Positions 55,185 through 64,000 of a stretch of DNA of 64,000 nt are shown here, piece by piece (position 1 is the stretch's first letter; each line of letters starts with the position of its first letter). Below the pieces are notes generated by a model that was given only the letters and a program-made list of their open reading frames with translations, did not search any database and was not told where the DNA came from. A program made the translations under genes and the position numbers. The stretch is from Aquimarina sp. Aq78 (GTDB taxonomy: Bacteria; Bacteroidota; Bacteroidia; Flavobacteriales; Flavobacteriaceae), in assembly GCF_900299525.1 (NCBI RefSeq), contig NZ_OMKA01000017.1:1-64000 (forward strand). Direction: 5' to 3'.

Positions 55185-56285
55185 TTATTTCCCTTGTAAT
55201 TCTTTAATAAATTGATCATTACTATCTTTTACAAATTTTGGAGGATTTAATGTGTTTGATTTTTTAAACATTTTAAGTGCTTCTTTATTTTGACCTTTAG
55301 TTTTATATGCCTCACCTAAACTGTTATGTACATTTGCATCTTTAGGGTTTCGTTTTACATTTAATTCAAAATAAGATATTGCTTTATCCAACTGCTTATT
55401 AGTCATAAGTAAATACCCTAATCCATTTAATTGATTATTATTTGCCATATCTGCAGCTTCATCCAAAAAAGGCATTGCTTCTTTTGTTTTTCCTTGTTGA
55501 AATAGGATATTAGCTTTTAAGCTTAAATTTTGAAACATTTTCTGCACTCCAATAGATTCGTTTATCCATTGTAATGCCAATTCTGGTTCATGATTTACTC
55601 TTGTAAGGTATTGAGCTCCCTGGAATTTACCTTTCCACCCAAAACCAAATTGTCCTCTCAATTCATCTTTTAGATTGTCGGTTACTAATACTGGTGTATC
55701 TGCACTAACATTAAAGGGGATTTGTTTATGTTCCCAACTTAAAGAAAATTCGGCTTGTTTGGTATCTAATTTGGTAGCACTATAATTCAACACATCATGA
55801 AATGCATTGTCCCTCATTACTACATCCACTCGTAAAACATCTTCATTCGGAGTATACCAAAAACTCCCCCATGAACTCGTGTTTTTAGAAAAGATCACTG
55901 TAGCATTTTTCTCATCCTTAATGATCATATGCAAACCATACGTTCCTGTTTTTAAATCTTTACCTTCTACTTTAACATCCGTGCTAAAAGTAATAGTAGT
56001 GTTCTCATCAGCTCCTGCTCTCCATGGGATTTCTCCTTTACCAGCAAAATTTATTTTTTGCAATCCAAAAGGTACTAGTTGACCCCAAACTTTACCCGTT
56101 CTGTCTCCTCTTGCTACTTTTACTTTTGGTGCTCCATACTCAATAGTAACTTTTGTTATACCAAAAGTTTGACTAAACTCGGCTCTTGGACTTCGCTTAG
56201 GAGTAGTTACCACAGCCTGTGCGTAACTGTAAGTTGTCAATAGTAAAACAGTGACAAGCCACAGATTAATCTTTAATGTTTTCAT
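55185..56285 (-). CDS. DUF2911 protein with TPR repeats
   Basis: 366-residue exported protein: signal peptide, a DUF2911 domain (about 30-190, with SPRAEFSQTFGITKVTIEYGAPKVKVARGDR and the motif WGSFWYTP), then three or four TPRs (NSLGEAYKTKGQNKEALKMF) at the C-terminus. DUF2911 is frequent in Flavobacteria and Cytophagales; function unknown, likely periplasmic. ATG at 56285 is chosen over an upstream frame opening. Monocistronic. Confidence 0.88.
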   Translation of the reverse strand: MKTLKINLWLVTVLLLTTYSYAQAVVTTPKRSPRAEFSQTFGITKVTIEYGAPKVKVARGDRTGKVWGQLVPFGLQKINFAGKGEIPWRAGADENTTITFSTDVKVEGKDLKTGTYGLHMIIKDEKNATVIFSKNTSSWGSFWYTPNEDVLRVDVVMRDNAFHDVLNYSATKLDTKQAEFSLSWEHKQIPFNVSADTPVLVTDNLKDELRGQFGFGWKGKFQGAQYLTRVNHEPELALQWINESIGVQKMFQNLSLKANILFQQGKTKEAMPFLDEAADMANNNQLNGLGYLLMTNKQLDKAISYFELNVKRNPKDANVHNSLGEAYKTKGQNKEALKMFKKSNTLNPPKFVKDSNDQFIKELQGK

Positions 56286-56513
56286 GTTGATAGATTTACC
56301 GTTTAACATTCTAAATATGATTTTATAATTTATTTATGGATGTAAAATTATCACAGGAGTATGCTCTTAGAAAGAAGATTGTGGCAGACTGTTAACTTTG
56401 TGACAACTTGCTTTATACAGCATAAAAAAATGATCCAAATTAACCAATCGTCACATCATCAACCATCTGTCACAAATTGGTTTTTTAAAAAGTACATCTT
56501 CTATAATTTTGTT

Positions 56514-56521
56514 GAGATATA
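56514..56521 (+). promoter_or_regulatory. -7 element for the hydrolase-like/propeller operon
   Basis: TAATTTTG matches TAnnTTTG and lies 27 bp before the ATG at 56549. Confidence 0.6.
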
Positions 56522-56548
56522 AGATTTAGACACCCTTAAAAACATAAA

Positions 56549-57226
56549 ATGAAATCATTTTTAATATTCATAGTAGCCCTTTTTGTAAATACAAGTTTTT
56601 TATCAGCGCAAGCGAAGGGATTTAAAAGATATAAAGCATTTAACGGTATTACATTTGAGTATACGGTACTACTTCCCGAAGGTTATGATAACAACAAAAC
56701 ATATAATACAGCAGTAGCATTTGCTGCAGTTGATGCTAAAAAAGATCAAGCGATTTGGTCGGTAAATAACCTATGGATGAATCACAAAAATTATGATTTT
56801 ATAATTATTGTACCAAAAGTTCCTATTGGCCAACCAGATTGGATAAGTCATCCAATTCATCATGGTTTCAACGACTTTTTAAAATTCGTAAAGAAAAACT
56901 ATAAAGTAAAACATCAAAAGATTCATTTTATAGGGTATAAAGATGGTTGTATTCCTGCACAAACATATATCACTGTCTTAGAATCTCCCCCAGCCTCTCT
57001 TACTCTATTATCTAGTAATTATTGGGAGCATTATAATAACAAAGAGTACGATCTATTGACTAAACTAAAAATCCCAATACGATTGTTTTACACTAAAAAA
57101 GATAAAAATGCACTGCAGATAAAGCAAAATATAGTTAAAAAATTAAAGAGTTTGAATATAGATGTACAGTATAAAATAATCGACACTTATGTTGAAGAAT
57201 TAGATAACTTGTTAACTAAGAAATAG
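56549..57226 (+). CDS. Exported alpha/beta-hydrolase-like protein with altered nucleophile
   Basis: 225-residue protein with signal peptide (about 1-20, FLSAQ) and an alpha/beta-hydrolase or esterase-D-like core: LLPEGYDNNKTYNTAVAF, IIIVPKVP, and the nucleophile elbow HFIGYKDGC. The GxSxG motif is GYKDG (129-133), with Lys131 at the Ser position, so the classical catalytic triad is absent. It may be a pseudo-enzyme or use Cys134. First gene of a pair with a TolB-like propeller gene 13 bp downstream. Confidence 0.7.
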   Translation: MKSFLIFIVALFVNTSFLSAQAKGFKRYKAFNGITFEYTVLLPEGYDNNKTYNTAVAFAAVDAKKDQAIWSVNNLWMNHKNYDFIIIVPKVPIGQPDWISHPIHHGFNDFLKFVKKNYKVKHQKIHFIGYKDGCIPAQTYITVLESPPASLTLLSSNYWEHYNNKEYDLLTKLKIPIRLFYTKKDKNALQIKQNIVKKLKSLNIDVQYKIIDTYVEELDNLLTKK

Positions 57227-57239
57227 AGAATTAAAATCA

Positions 57240-58172
57240 ATGAATTTGCTTAAAACAACCTTTCTTTTCTGCTTAATAGCTATTGGAGGATATTCGCAAT
57301 CCAAAATTCTTTTTGCCAGAAAACTAAACAATGATAGAGGGTGGTCTATATTAAGTATAGATCCAAACGGTTCTAGTGAAAAAGTAGTTATTCCTTATTC
57401 ATCTGGGATGGGAGAATATAATCCCGATATTTCACCAGACGGAAAAACAATTCTTTTTAACACCTATCGTTATGGTGGTTGGAAATTGGCTATCCATGAT
57501 CTTACTACTACCTCTACAAAAAAAATCAGTCATTCGTCAAACTACTACACCAATGGTGTATTTTCTCCAAAAGGAGATATGATCGTTTATGAAAAAAACG
57601 TAGGAAGAGACACTCATATTTTTATAGCCGATAAAAACGGAAAAAACGAAACCATACTTACTAATACTATGGGTAAAGAAAATAGAATTCCTGTGTGGTC
57701 GGTAAATGGTGAGTGTATAATTTTCTATAGTGATAAAAATGGATCGAACGATATCTACAGTATTACTTTAAAAAGTAAAAAAGTTACAAATTTGACTAAA
57801 AATATTTCTGGAAATGATTTTGCGCCTTCGGTATCTCCCGACGGGAAGTATATTGCTTTTTTTTCGGATAGAAATGGGTATTTAGATCTATACAGAATGG
57901 ATACTACTGGTTCAAATCAAATTAATCTAACCAATACACTACAAAGTAAATACAACAGTTATAACTATTATAAGGATCGTAATATGTATTGGAGATTTAA
58001 ATCATCTTGGTCTCCCGACAGTTCAACCATAGTTTTCACTAATATAACAAGCGATAATTTCGATTTATTTACTATCAAAATTGGTGGGAATGACTTAAAA
58101 CAAATTACAAATTCTTCAAGCTCTGAGTATACTCCTGTTTGGGCTATATTACATTCAGGAATTCGGGAATAG
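57240..58172 (+). CDS. TolB-like beta-propeller (PD40) exported protein
   Basis: 310-residue periplasmic protein: signal peptide MNLLKTTFLFCLIAIGGYSQ, then six PD40 repeats with the motif SPDGKTILFNT, SVNGECIIFYSD, SPDGKYIAFFSD, SPDSSTIVFTN. It resembles the C-terminal propeller of TolB; no peptidase domain follows, so it is likely a binding scaffold. Downstream partner of the hydrolase-like gene. Terminator follows at once. Confidence 0.88.
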   Translation: MNLLKTTFLFCLIAIGGYSQSKILFARKLNNDRGWSILSIDPNGSSEKVVIPYSSGMGEYNPDISPDGKTILFNTYRYGGWKLAIHDLTTTSTKKISHSSNYYTNGVFSPKGDMIVYEKNVGRDTHIFIADKNGKNETILTNTMGKENRIPVWSVNGECIIFYSDKNGSNDIYSITLKSKKVTNLTKNISGNDFAPSVSPDGKYIAFFSDRNGYLDLYRMDTTGSNQINLTNTLQSKYNSYNYYKDRNMYWRFKSSWSPDSSTIVFTNITSDNFDLFTIKIGGNDLKQITNSSSSEYTPVWAILHSGIRE

Positions 58173-58202
58173 AAAAAGCCTGGATGAAAATCCAGGCTTT
58201 TT
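58173..58202. terminator. Convergent terminator after the propeller gene
   Basis: AAAAAGCCTGGA / TCCAGGCTTTTT with a 6-nt loop and A/T runs on both sides, serving the propeller gene on plus and the PepSY operon on minus. Confidence 0.9.
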
Positions 58203-58250
58203 CTATTTCTAGTCACCAACGTTTGTTATTTCTATAACTTAAGGAACAAT

Positions 58251-60344
58251 TTATGTTATTTGAATATTTTTCCACTTATTCAAATTTATAACCAAAAAGA
58301 TGCTTGCAACCGCCATCAAGAGCAATATAAAAATTTCAGAATAATTAGCTTCTTCATGCATGATAGCTTCAATAACATGATATACATTAAATAAGGCTAC
58401 AATAATTCCCCAAATAAATGAAATCCATCGAAACCATTTTTTAGATACTTGCACAGTCATTACTGCAAATAAGAAGGCCAATCCTTCCATTAAAATACGC
58501 CACTGATGTGCCCAAAAAGGTGTTTCTCCTGTTGAACCTTCAATAAATACTGATTCTTTAAAAAACACATTAGCTAATCCATAAATGTGGTGAAATATAA
58601 ATCCAAGGATAATAAATATCCACAATATGATAATTTTTGTTCTCATGGTTATCGAATTATGATTTTCGTTTTTTATTTCTAATTTACTAGCTTCCATATC
58701 ATTGCTATTATTCTGTTTTGCTTTAGCTTTTTTTATTTCTTCAGCTTTTAAAACCGAAATATTTTTATAATCTATCTGATTTTTATCAAAGCTACTTTGT
58801 GCTTTAACTTGTGGTTGTATCTTAAAATAAAAAACAAGTGAAATTGAAGCAATTATAATCCACAGAACATCGATCAATAAAATTTCAAATTGATGCTGAT
58901 TAAAAGTGTTCCATATCCAATTTCCTGATATAATTCCGTTACTAATTGGGATCAGAAATCCAAAAATGGCTCCAAGTAATAAACTATATTTATTGGTTGC
59001 ATAATTATCTCTCTTAAATCGAAAAAAGAAAATAGCGATCAACCATAGCATAAAATAAAAGTAATAGATCGTGGTTTGCTTATCTTCAAAATAGCCATTC
59101 GAAAATTTTACAAATAAAAATGCTAACGCAGTTACAGGAAGCATTGACAAACAAATAGCTAAGTAAATATGACCTACTCTAGCAGTATATAATCTTTGGC
59201 TAATTGTCATGCTCTTTTTATTGCGAGCCTCAATCCAAATTAAAACTCCTGTAATGATAACAAAGCACGTTATCATTGCTAAAATAAAATAGATCATTTT
59301 CATTGGGATTCCACCATAATCTCCAAAATGTAATCGACTTATAGTACGTTGAAAATCTTCAGAGTAAACTGTTTTATCGGGGTTTTTCTGTTCTTCTATT
59401 TTTCCCGAGAAGACATCAAGAACAGTGCGACCCGTGCCAATAAAACGTTTATTATCTTCATATTCACCAATTAAAACATATTTCATATTGGTGCCACCAT
59501 AGTTTTTTATAATACCTCTTGTTAGGTGAAAATCGGTCTGATTATTTGTCGTTTTTTTCGAAAAGGCATTAAAACTGGGGATTTCTTTTTCTGCTCTAGC
59601 AATCCACTCGTACGTTTTTCGTTCGGGACGTAAATCCTCCATCAGTTTGGTCTGATTATTATTATATAAGGTATTAGCGGGAAGTAATACCAAAATACTT
59701 AAGCAAAAATAGGCACCGGTAACAGCAAAAATAAACTGAAAGGGTAATCCTATTACTCCAAGAGCAGTGTGAGCGTCTACCCAAACACGTTTTAAAACTG
59801 ATTTTGGATTGAACGTATAAAAATTAGGGATGATTTTTTTCCAATGAACAATAACCCCGGTAACTATAGCAAATAAGAAAAATAATGCTACAAAACCAGC
59901 TAGATATATACCAATTGAGGGTAGTTGTGCAAAAAAATGTAATCGATATAAAAACTCTCCCAAACTATATTGCTCTGGATACGTTTTGGTATCGATAGAA
60001 TTAATATCAACATAGAAATAATTAGACTGTTTTCCTTTTTCTGATGCCAACGAGTCTTTACTCGCTCCCATAAAAACATAAATATGGTCACGATCTTCTC
60101 CTAAATTAAGCTGTAAATCTCTACCGGTTAATTGATATTGATCATCCAGCGTTTTTAATATTCTATCATAATCAATATCACTTCTTTCAACATGACCTAT
60201 GGATTTTCCTTCTTCCCATATCGCAATTTCTTCTTTAAATAAAGCAAATGCTCCTGCAAAAAATATGATGTACAAAGTAACACTAATCACTATACCACTT
60301 ACAGTATGTGTATTAAAGAATATATTATGATTTCTCTTACTCAT
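58251..60344 (-). CDS. PepSY-associated TM domain protein
   Basis: 697-residue inner-membrane protein. N-terminal PepSY_TM domain (THTVSGIVISVTLYIIFFAGAFALF, then helices and PepSY segments) of the kind linked to siderophore uptake, where it may act as an iron reductase with His-ligated heme (ARVGHIYLAICL). A charged Lys/Gln/Asn linker near 555-580 joins a second bundle of about five helices at the C-terminus, an unusual extension. The start overlaps the 100-residue protein's stop codon (TAATG). Last gene of the siderophore operon. Confidence 0.88.
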   Translation of the reverse strand: MSKRNHNIFFNTHTVSGIVISVTLYIIFFAGAFALFKEEIAIWEEGKSIGHVERSDIDYDRILKTLDDQYQLTGRDLQLNLGEDRDHIYVFMGASKDSLASEKGKQSNYFYVDINSIDTKTYPEQYSLGEFLYRLHFFAQLPSIGIYLAGFVALFFLFAIVTGVIVHWKKIIPNFYTFNPKSVLKRVWVDAHTALGVIGLPFQFIFAVTGAYFCLSILVLLPANTLYNNNQTKLMEDLRPERKTYEWIARAEKEIPSFNAFSKKTTNNQTDFHLTRGIIKNYGGTNMKYVLIGEYEDNKRFIGTGRTVLDVFSGKIEEQKNPDKTVYSEDFQRTISRLHFGDYGGIPMKMIYFILAMITCFVIITGVLIWIEARNKKSMTISQRLYTARVGHIYLAICLSMLPVTALAFLFVKFSNGYFEDKQTTIYYFYFMLWLIAIFFFRFKRDNYATNKYSLLLGAIFGFLIPISNGIISGNWIWNTFNQHQFEILLIDVLWIIIASISLVFYFKIQPQVKAQSSFDKNQIDYKNISVLKAEEIKKAKAKQNNSNDMEASKLEIKNENHNSITMRTKIIILWIFIILGFIFHHIYGLANVFFKESVFIEGSTGETPFWAHQWRILMEGLAFLFAVMTVQVSKKWFRWISFIWGIIVALFNVYHVIEAIMHEEANYSEIFILLLMAVASIFLVINLNKWKNIQIT

Positions 60345-60646
60345 TATACAAAAGGGTTATTTTGATTTCCTAAATAATATATCCCAAACAATACTATGGC
60401 TATTAATATATATAGCAACCAAGCTTTCCATCCATTTTTAAATAAAAAAGGAACAATTAAAAGCGCACACCATACGATAAACAAAGTAAATATTGAGGTA
60501 ATTAAAATTTCTTGTGGATTAGGCAACCAAAGCGGTAAACACATATGTAATAATGCAGAAATGATATAACCTCCTAAAATTCCTGCAGAAATTTTAGCAA
60601 ATTGTTGCCAGGGAGATTTATCTAAATATTTTGGATTTGCTGGCAT
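60344..60646 (-). CDS. DUF3649-like small membrane protein
   Basis: 100-residue protein with three helices. A conserved-looking opening WQQFAKISAGILGGYIISALLHMCLPL resembles DUF3649 proteins found before PepSY genes in iron-uptake operons of other phyla. Overlaps the PepSY gene by one base. Exact role unknown; a PepSY-partner membrane component is likely. Confidence 0.75.
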   Translation of the reverse strand: MPANPKYLDKSPWQQFAKISAGILGGYIISALLHMCLPLWLPNPQEILITSIFTLFIVWCALLIVPFLFKNGWKAWLLYILIAIVLFGIYYLGNQNNPFV

Positions 60647-60649
60647 AAT

Positions 60650-60979
60650 TTATAATATTAATTCAAGTATTAATAGCACTAAAAATAAAACTGAAATCTG
60701 TTTGTATGTTACTTTTTTTAATGGAGCTATAATGATGATTAATCCTAAAATTATCATCATCAAAAAAAGCCAAAATAAAATCCCAGATGTTCTTCCTAAA
60801 GAAACAATGGCAATGATTAATGAAGCTAATAAAAGTACACCCGCTATAAGCTTTGAAACAACCATGTTTAATTTAATCCATTTTTCAATAGTTAAATCAT
60901 AGTTTATCAGTACCTCTTTTGAGGTATGGTATAATAAAAAACTTCCAAAAAAAATTAATAATACACTAATTGTTATCAT
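60650..60979 (-). CDS. Small hydrophobic membrane protein of the siderophore operon
   Basis: 109-residue protein of four predicted helices (MITISVLLIFFGSFLLYHTS, VSKLIAGVLLLASLIIAIVSL, ILFWLFLMMIILGLIIIIAPL, ISVLFLVLLILELIL). It may correspond to DUF3325-like partners of DUF3649, but similarity is not proven here. The open frame at 60997 begins with TTG; ATG at 60979 is preferred. Starts 62 bp after the receptor gene and is followed at 3 bp by the DUF3649-like gene. Confidence 0.72.
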   Translation of the reverse strand: MITISVLLIFFGSFLLYHTSKEVLINYDLTIEKWIKLNMVVSKLIAGVLLLASLIIAIVSLGRTSGILFWLFLMMIILGLIIIIAPLKKVTYKQISVLFLVLLILELIL

Positions 60980-61041
60980 TTCATCTTTATAAACCAAACA
61001 ACTCTAAATAAGATATTTAGAGTTGTTTATATTAAAATATT

Positions 61042-63468
61042 TTAAAACTTATATATTAAATTCGCATATATAGCTCTTGGGGTTTGGGGCGTTATAGTTG
61101 ACCAACCTTTGTAATATTCTTTATTAAATGCATTATTCAGTTTTAGGCCGATTCTATATTTTTTCGCTTGATAAAAAATAGAAGCATTAGCAATAGTATA
61201 ACTCGGAAGAATAAACTCTCCGGTAGATACATAGTTGATTGCAAAACGTTCACTCGCACCATTGAAGCCTAATCCCAATCCAAAACCATCTAGTTTACCA
61301 TTTTGAAATTCATAACTCGTCCAAAAGTTATAAAGCGTCTCAGGGCCAGCTTCTAATGGTCTACGATTTAATATTTCTGCATTATCAGATTTTGTGGTTT
61401 CGCTATCATTATTGCTAAAGCCTGCTCTAATATTAAGGCCATCAATAGGGCTAGCGTTTACTTCAATTTCAAAACCACTACTTTCTACTTCACCTCCTTG
61501 TATTTTATTGAAAGGTGAAGCCGGATCTGTAATAACACGATCTTTTACTTTAATATCATAATAACTCACCGAAGCATTTAATCTATTATTAAATAAATTA
61601 GTCTTAACACCAAATTCTAATTGATTAGCTTGCTCAGGATCAAAAGTTTGTAACGTTTGTGGCCCTGCATTCGGATCTCCTACTAAAGCAGGTTCTACAT
61701 TAGTGAATCCGTTTTGGTAATTAGCAAATACAGATAATTTATCCATTATAGGTTGATATAAAACACCAAATTTTGGAGAAAAAGCTGTTTGGTCAAAATC
61801 ATCATCAAGATTTGCTAAATCACCTTCATTATCAAACATATCTAACCTTAAGCCTACCATTACAGACAGTGATGGGATGATATTAACAACATCAGAAATA
61901 TAAGCACTGTAAATATGTGATTTAGATTTTACATTAGATATACCTTGGGATTCTAGAGCAGCATCTACACTAGCCGCTGATAATGTATATGTATCAGTCT
62001 CTACATCTGGTGTAAAAGGATTATCCCCACTAGAACCTCCCTCAGGAGTTATATTTCCATAAAAAGTAAAGCCGCTACTATTATTGGTTTGTGTCGAGTT
62101 AAAATAATCGATACCCAAAACAACTCTATTTCTAATTGATCCCAATTTAAAATCTCCTATAAAGTTTTGTTGAATATCTGTTGTTTGAGTATTGGAATTT
62201 TGTTTACTAATAAAACGAGAAAAAGTATCATTGCCCAAAACTCCAAAATCAAACAAATAAGAATAATATCCTTTTGTAGATGTTGAACTTTTTGACAATA
62301 CGGTTTGTGATTGCCAAGTATCAGAAAGCTTATAATCCATTTCTACACGATAATTTTGCGTAGGGTTTTCTAAGGTTAATTCATTACTAGTAAATGACAA
62401 TTTATAATTGTATCCTAATTCATCTAAGTTATTTGCTTGGGTAGGTGCACTCCTATTCAAAAACAGAAACATAGGATTGGTTTGTTCTGCCTGTGAAATT
62501 TCTCCATAAAACGAAAAGGATAATTTATTACTAACACGATAAGATAGTGATGGAGCTACAAAAAAAGATTTTCTAAAACCAGCATCTTGAAAACTCTGTT
62601 CTGTAGCATAAGATGTGTTCAATCTAAAATAAATGTTATTATTTTTATCCAATGGGGTATTAATATCTCCACTTACTTGATTAAAACCATAGGTTCCAGA
62701 TGTAAAAGAAAGTTCGCCTCCAAAACCTATATATGGTTTTTTGGTAACGACATTTATAAGTCCTCCGTATGAAGTTACGGCACTACCAAATAGTGTCGCA
62801 GAAGGGCCTTTTACCACTTCAATTCTTTCAATGTTTGCTGCATTAATAGTTCCGTTTGTAAGACCTGGTATTCCATTAACCAATTGAGGTTGTACCGAAA
62901 ACCCTCGTAAAGAATAATATCCGGCTCCATCTCCGCCTCGTCCTGTAGAAGACCATAATTTTTCAACACCAACTGCATTTTTTAATGCATCTTCAAAGTT
63001 TGTTACCACCTGTGATTTTAACAAATCTGTGGTGACTGTGCTATAAACCTGAGTATTCTCTAAGTCTTTTAAAGGTAGTTTAGCTACATAGGCTGTTTTT
63101 TTTCTTGAAAATTTATTTCTTCGCTCTCCTTCTATTATAACTTCGGCTAAAATTTCATTTCCTTCGTATAGGATAATGGCATCAAATTGTTTGGTTTCAT
63201 TATTAGATATAGTAAAAGGAATTTCTTTTGTCTTAAATCCTAAATAGGATACAACAAGAATATGATCCCCGTCTGCAACGTTTGTGATTTCAAAAGCTCC
63301 ATTTTCATCAGATTGTACTCCTTGAGTTGAGTTTTTAATGATAATATTAACTCCTGATATCACAGCTTGAGTGTTATCTACAGTTGTACCTTTTATACTT
63401 CCATTTTGTGAAAAAGAAAAAGAGGTTGATAATAGCAATGCTAAAATGATAAGTAATTGATTTTTCAT
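61042..63468 (-). CDS. TonB-dependent siderophore receptor
   Basis: 808-residue outer-membrane receptor: signal peptide (about 1-20), CarboxypepD_reg-like domain (about 22-100, VISGVNIIIKNSTQGVQSDENGAFEI), plug with RIEVVKGPSATLFGSAVTSYGGLINVVTK, and barrel with Phe at the end (PRAIYANLIYKF). The plug and barrel (FNKEYYKGW near the end) match ferric-siderophore receptors rather than SusC. First gene of the receptor-membrane protein-PepSY operon; a Fur-like palindrome lies 26 bp upstream. Confidence 0.93.
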   Translation of the reverse strand: MKNQLLIILALLLSTSFSFSQNGSIKGTTVDNTQAVISGVNIIIKNSTQGVQSDENGAFEITNVADGDHILVVSYLGFKTKEIPFTISNNETKQFDAIILYEGNEILAEVIIEGERRNKFSRKKTAYVAKLPLKDLENTQVYSTVTTDLLKSQVVTNFEDALKNAVGVEKLWSSTGRGGDGAGYYSLRGFSVQPQLVNGIPGLTNGTINAANIERIEVVKGPSATLFGSAVTSYGGLINVVTKKPYIGFGGELSFTSGTYGFNQVSGDINTPLDKNNNIYFRLNTSYATEQSFQDAGFRKSFFVAPSLSYRVSNKLSFSFYGEISQAEQTNPMFLFLNRSAPTQANNLDELGYNYKLSFTSNELTLENPTQNYRVEMDYKLSDTWQSQTVLSKSSTSTKGYYSYLFDFGVLGNDTFSRFISKQNSNTQTTDIQQNFIGDFKLGSIRNRVVLGIDYFNSTQTNNSSGFTFYGNITPEGGSSGDNPFTPDVETDTYTLSAASVDAALESQGISNVKSKSHIYSAYISDVVNIIPSLSVMVGLRLDMFDNEGDLANLDDDFDQTAFSPKFGVLYQPIMDKLSVFANYQNGFTNVEPALVGDPNAGPQTLQTFDPEQANQLEFGVKTNLFNNRLNASVSYYDIKVKDRVITDPASPFNKIQGGEVESSGFEIEVNASPIDGLNIRAGFSNNDSETTKSDNAEILNRRPLEAGPETLYNFWTSYEFQNGKLDGFGLGLGFNGASERFAINYVSTGEFILPSYTIANASIFYQAKKYRIGLKLNNAFNKEYYKGWSTITPQTPRAIYANLIYKF

Positions 63469-63493
63469 TTATTATAATTAATAGATTTAGAAA

Positions 63494-63524
63494 ATTATAT
63501 TTATTTATTCTAAATAAATATAAT
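63494..63524 (-). promoter_or_regulatory. Fur-like operator of the siderophore receptor operon
   Basis: Perfect 14-bp arms, ATTATATTTATTTA and TAAATAAATATAAT, flank TTC (31 nt). It resembles AT-rich Fur boxes with a central TTATTTATTCTAAATAA. It lies 26 bp upstream of the receptor ATG, where a repressor would block the promoter. Confidence 0.65.
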
Positions 63525-64000
63525 GTATGCGCCGCAAATCTATTAAGAATGATTATAAATAAAAATATTCTATCCTGTTTTTTTAAAAATTTTACTGGTA
63601 TCAAGTAAAAAATATACTGTCAAATTAGAAGAACTAGTAGAGCAGAATCTACATCTAGCATGTTATTATTTTGAAAATCAAAGATCTATACTCAATTTAC
63701 ATAAAAAGCTGGTACTATAATATCTAACAAAGAAAACCTCTATACATATTGTATGTATAGAGGTTTATAGACAAAATAGTATTAAAGTCGTGACTAGTAT
63801 CGAGCTTTTTATCCGAAGATTATACCCTACTTCAACTTTCTATCGTATTATTAAATGTTCATTTTCTATGCTTTTTCGCGTAAAGTCTAAGCTTAAATCA
63901 AATTCAAAATGTGGAATATATATTACAAAACTCCTATGTATATCTTTTTTACTTTCTTACATTTTCTTTATTCGTACATTTCTACACATGCTCTTTTGTC
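63525..64000. other. Window-end region, no gene found
   Basis: 476 bp with no convincing CDS. It holds a 15-bp hairpin at 63734-63766 and AT-rich sequence. The minus frame from the right edge reads only DKRACVEMYE then stop (63968), which may be the tail of a gene outside the window or chance. Confidence 0.5.
63734..63766 (-). terminator. Strong hairpin, possible terminator of a gene beyond the window
   Basis: 15-bp perfect stem (AAACCTCTATACATA with its complement) around TTG; on the minus strand it is followed by TTTTCTTTG, so it looks like a minus-strand terminator. No recognisable gene lies in the ~230 bp to its right. Confidence 0.6.

Noticed and set aside
63968..64000. 10-residue minus-strand frame at the right edge (DKRACVEMYE) as a gene tail
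   Set aside because: Too short to support; other frames close by chance as easily.
1..64000. tRNA, rRNA, CRISPR arrays, insertion sequences or prophage genes
   Set aside because: No cloverleaf-like GC-rich block, spaced direct-repeat array, transposase motif or phage gene was seen in the read-through.

Overview
The window is AT-rich, gene-dense DNA from a member of the Bacteroidetes, most likely a marine Flavobacteriaceae (close to Aquimarina-type genomes; genus is inference). Evidence: a SusC/SusD pair, a type IX secretion sorting domain, many SPII lipoproteins, TonB-dependent receptors, Bacteroidetes -7 promoter elements (TAnnTTTG) instead of Shine-Dalgarno signals, and clade II nosZ. No rRNA, tRNA, CRISPR array, transposase or phage gene was found.

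Layout. 1-24.8 kb is mostly housekeeping: the end of a secreted T9SS protein, a SusCD nutrient-uptake pair, aspS, a CLC chloride channel/transporter with CBS domains, a cold-shock protein, tadA, dxs, dgt, two zinc-ribbon membrane proteins, the aerobic class Ia ribonucleotide reductase (nrdB, nrdA), a DUF3109 protein, marC, a dCMP deaminase/CtpA operon, a HupE-like protein and a beta-barrel protein.

24.9-52.6 kb is a compact denitrification and anaerobic-metabolism island. It has a lipoprotein Cu nitrite reductase fused to cytochrome c (nirK) with nirV and a SCO copper chaperone; a lipoprotein cytochrome c; DinB-like and fasciclin proteins; clade II nosZ with a NosB-like protein, nosL, nosD, nosF, nosY and a heme-copper-oxidase-like membrane protein; two Rrf2 regulators with three-cysteine [Fe-S] motifs; quinol-type norB and the di-iron repair protein RIC; nadA-nadB-thioredoxin; a copper-type TonB receptor with a Met/His-rich lipoprotein and a small Cys protein; an uncharacterised Cys-rich 597-residue protein; and the class III ribonucleotide reductase nrdG-nrdD. 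Together they take nitrite to N2 and supply copper, NAD and dNTPs without oxygen. No nitrate reductase is present in the window.

The main discovery is in the promoters. Five genes (cytochrome c, nirK, nadA, the 124-residue Cys protein, the 597-residue protein) have a Crp/Fnr-spaced palindrome, TATGA-N6-TCATA ('F site'), centred 29.5-30.5 bp upstream of the first base of a -7 element, i.e. near -42. A second palindrome, AAAAGAY-N6-RTCTTTT ('R site'), lies 19-20 bp centre-to-centre beyond the F site at four of these, and also sits on the core promoter of nirK, nrdG, norB (core only) and the second rrf2. This looks like a two-input (activator plus Rrf2-type repressor) regulon that includes NAD synthesis and anaerobic dNTP synthesis.

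52.7-58.2 kb holds a LytS/LytTR two-component pair, a lipoprotein, a DUF2911/TPR protein, an alpha/beta-hydrolase-like protein whose nucleophile position is Lys, and a TolB-like propeller. 58.2-63.5 kb is an iron-uptake operon (TonB siderophore receptor, two small membrane proteins, PepSY-TM protein) behind a 31-nt Fur-like palindrome. The last 0.5 kb has no convincing gene.
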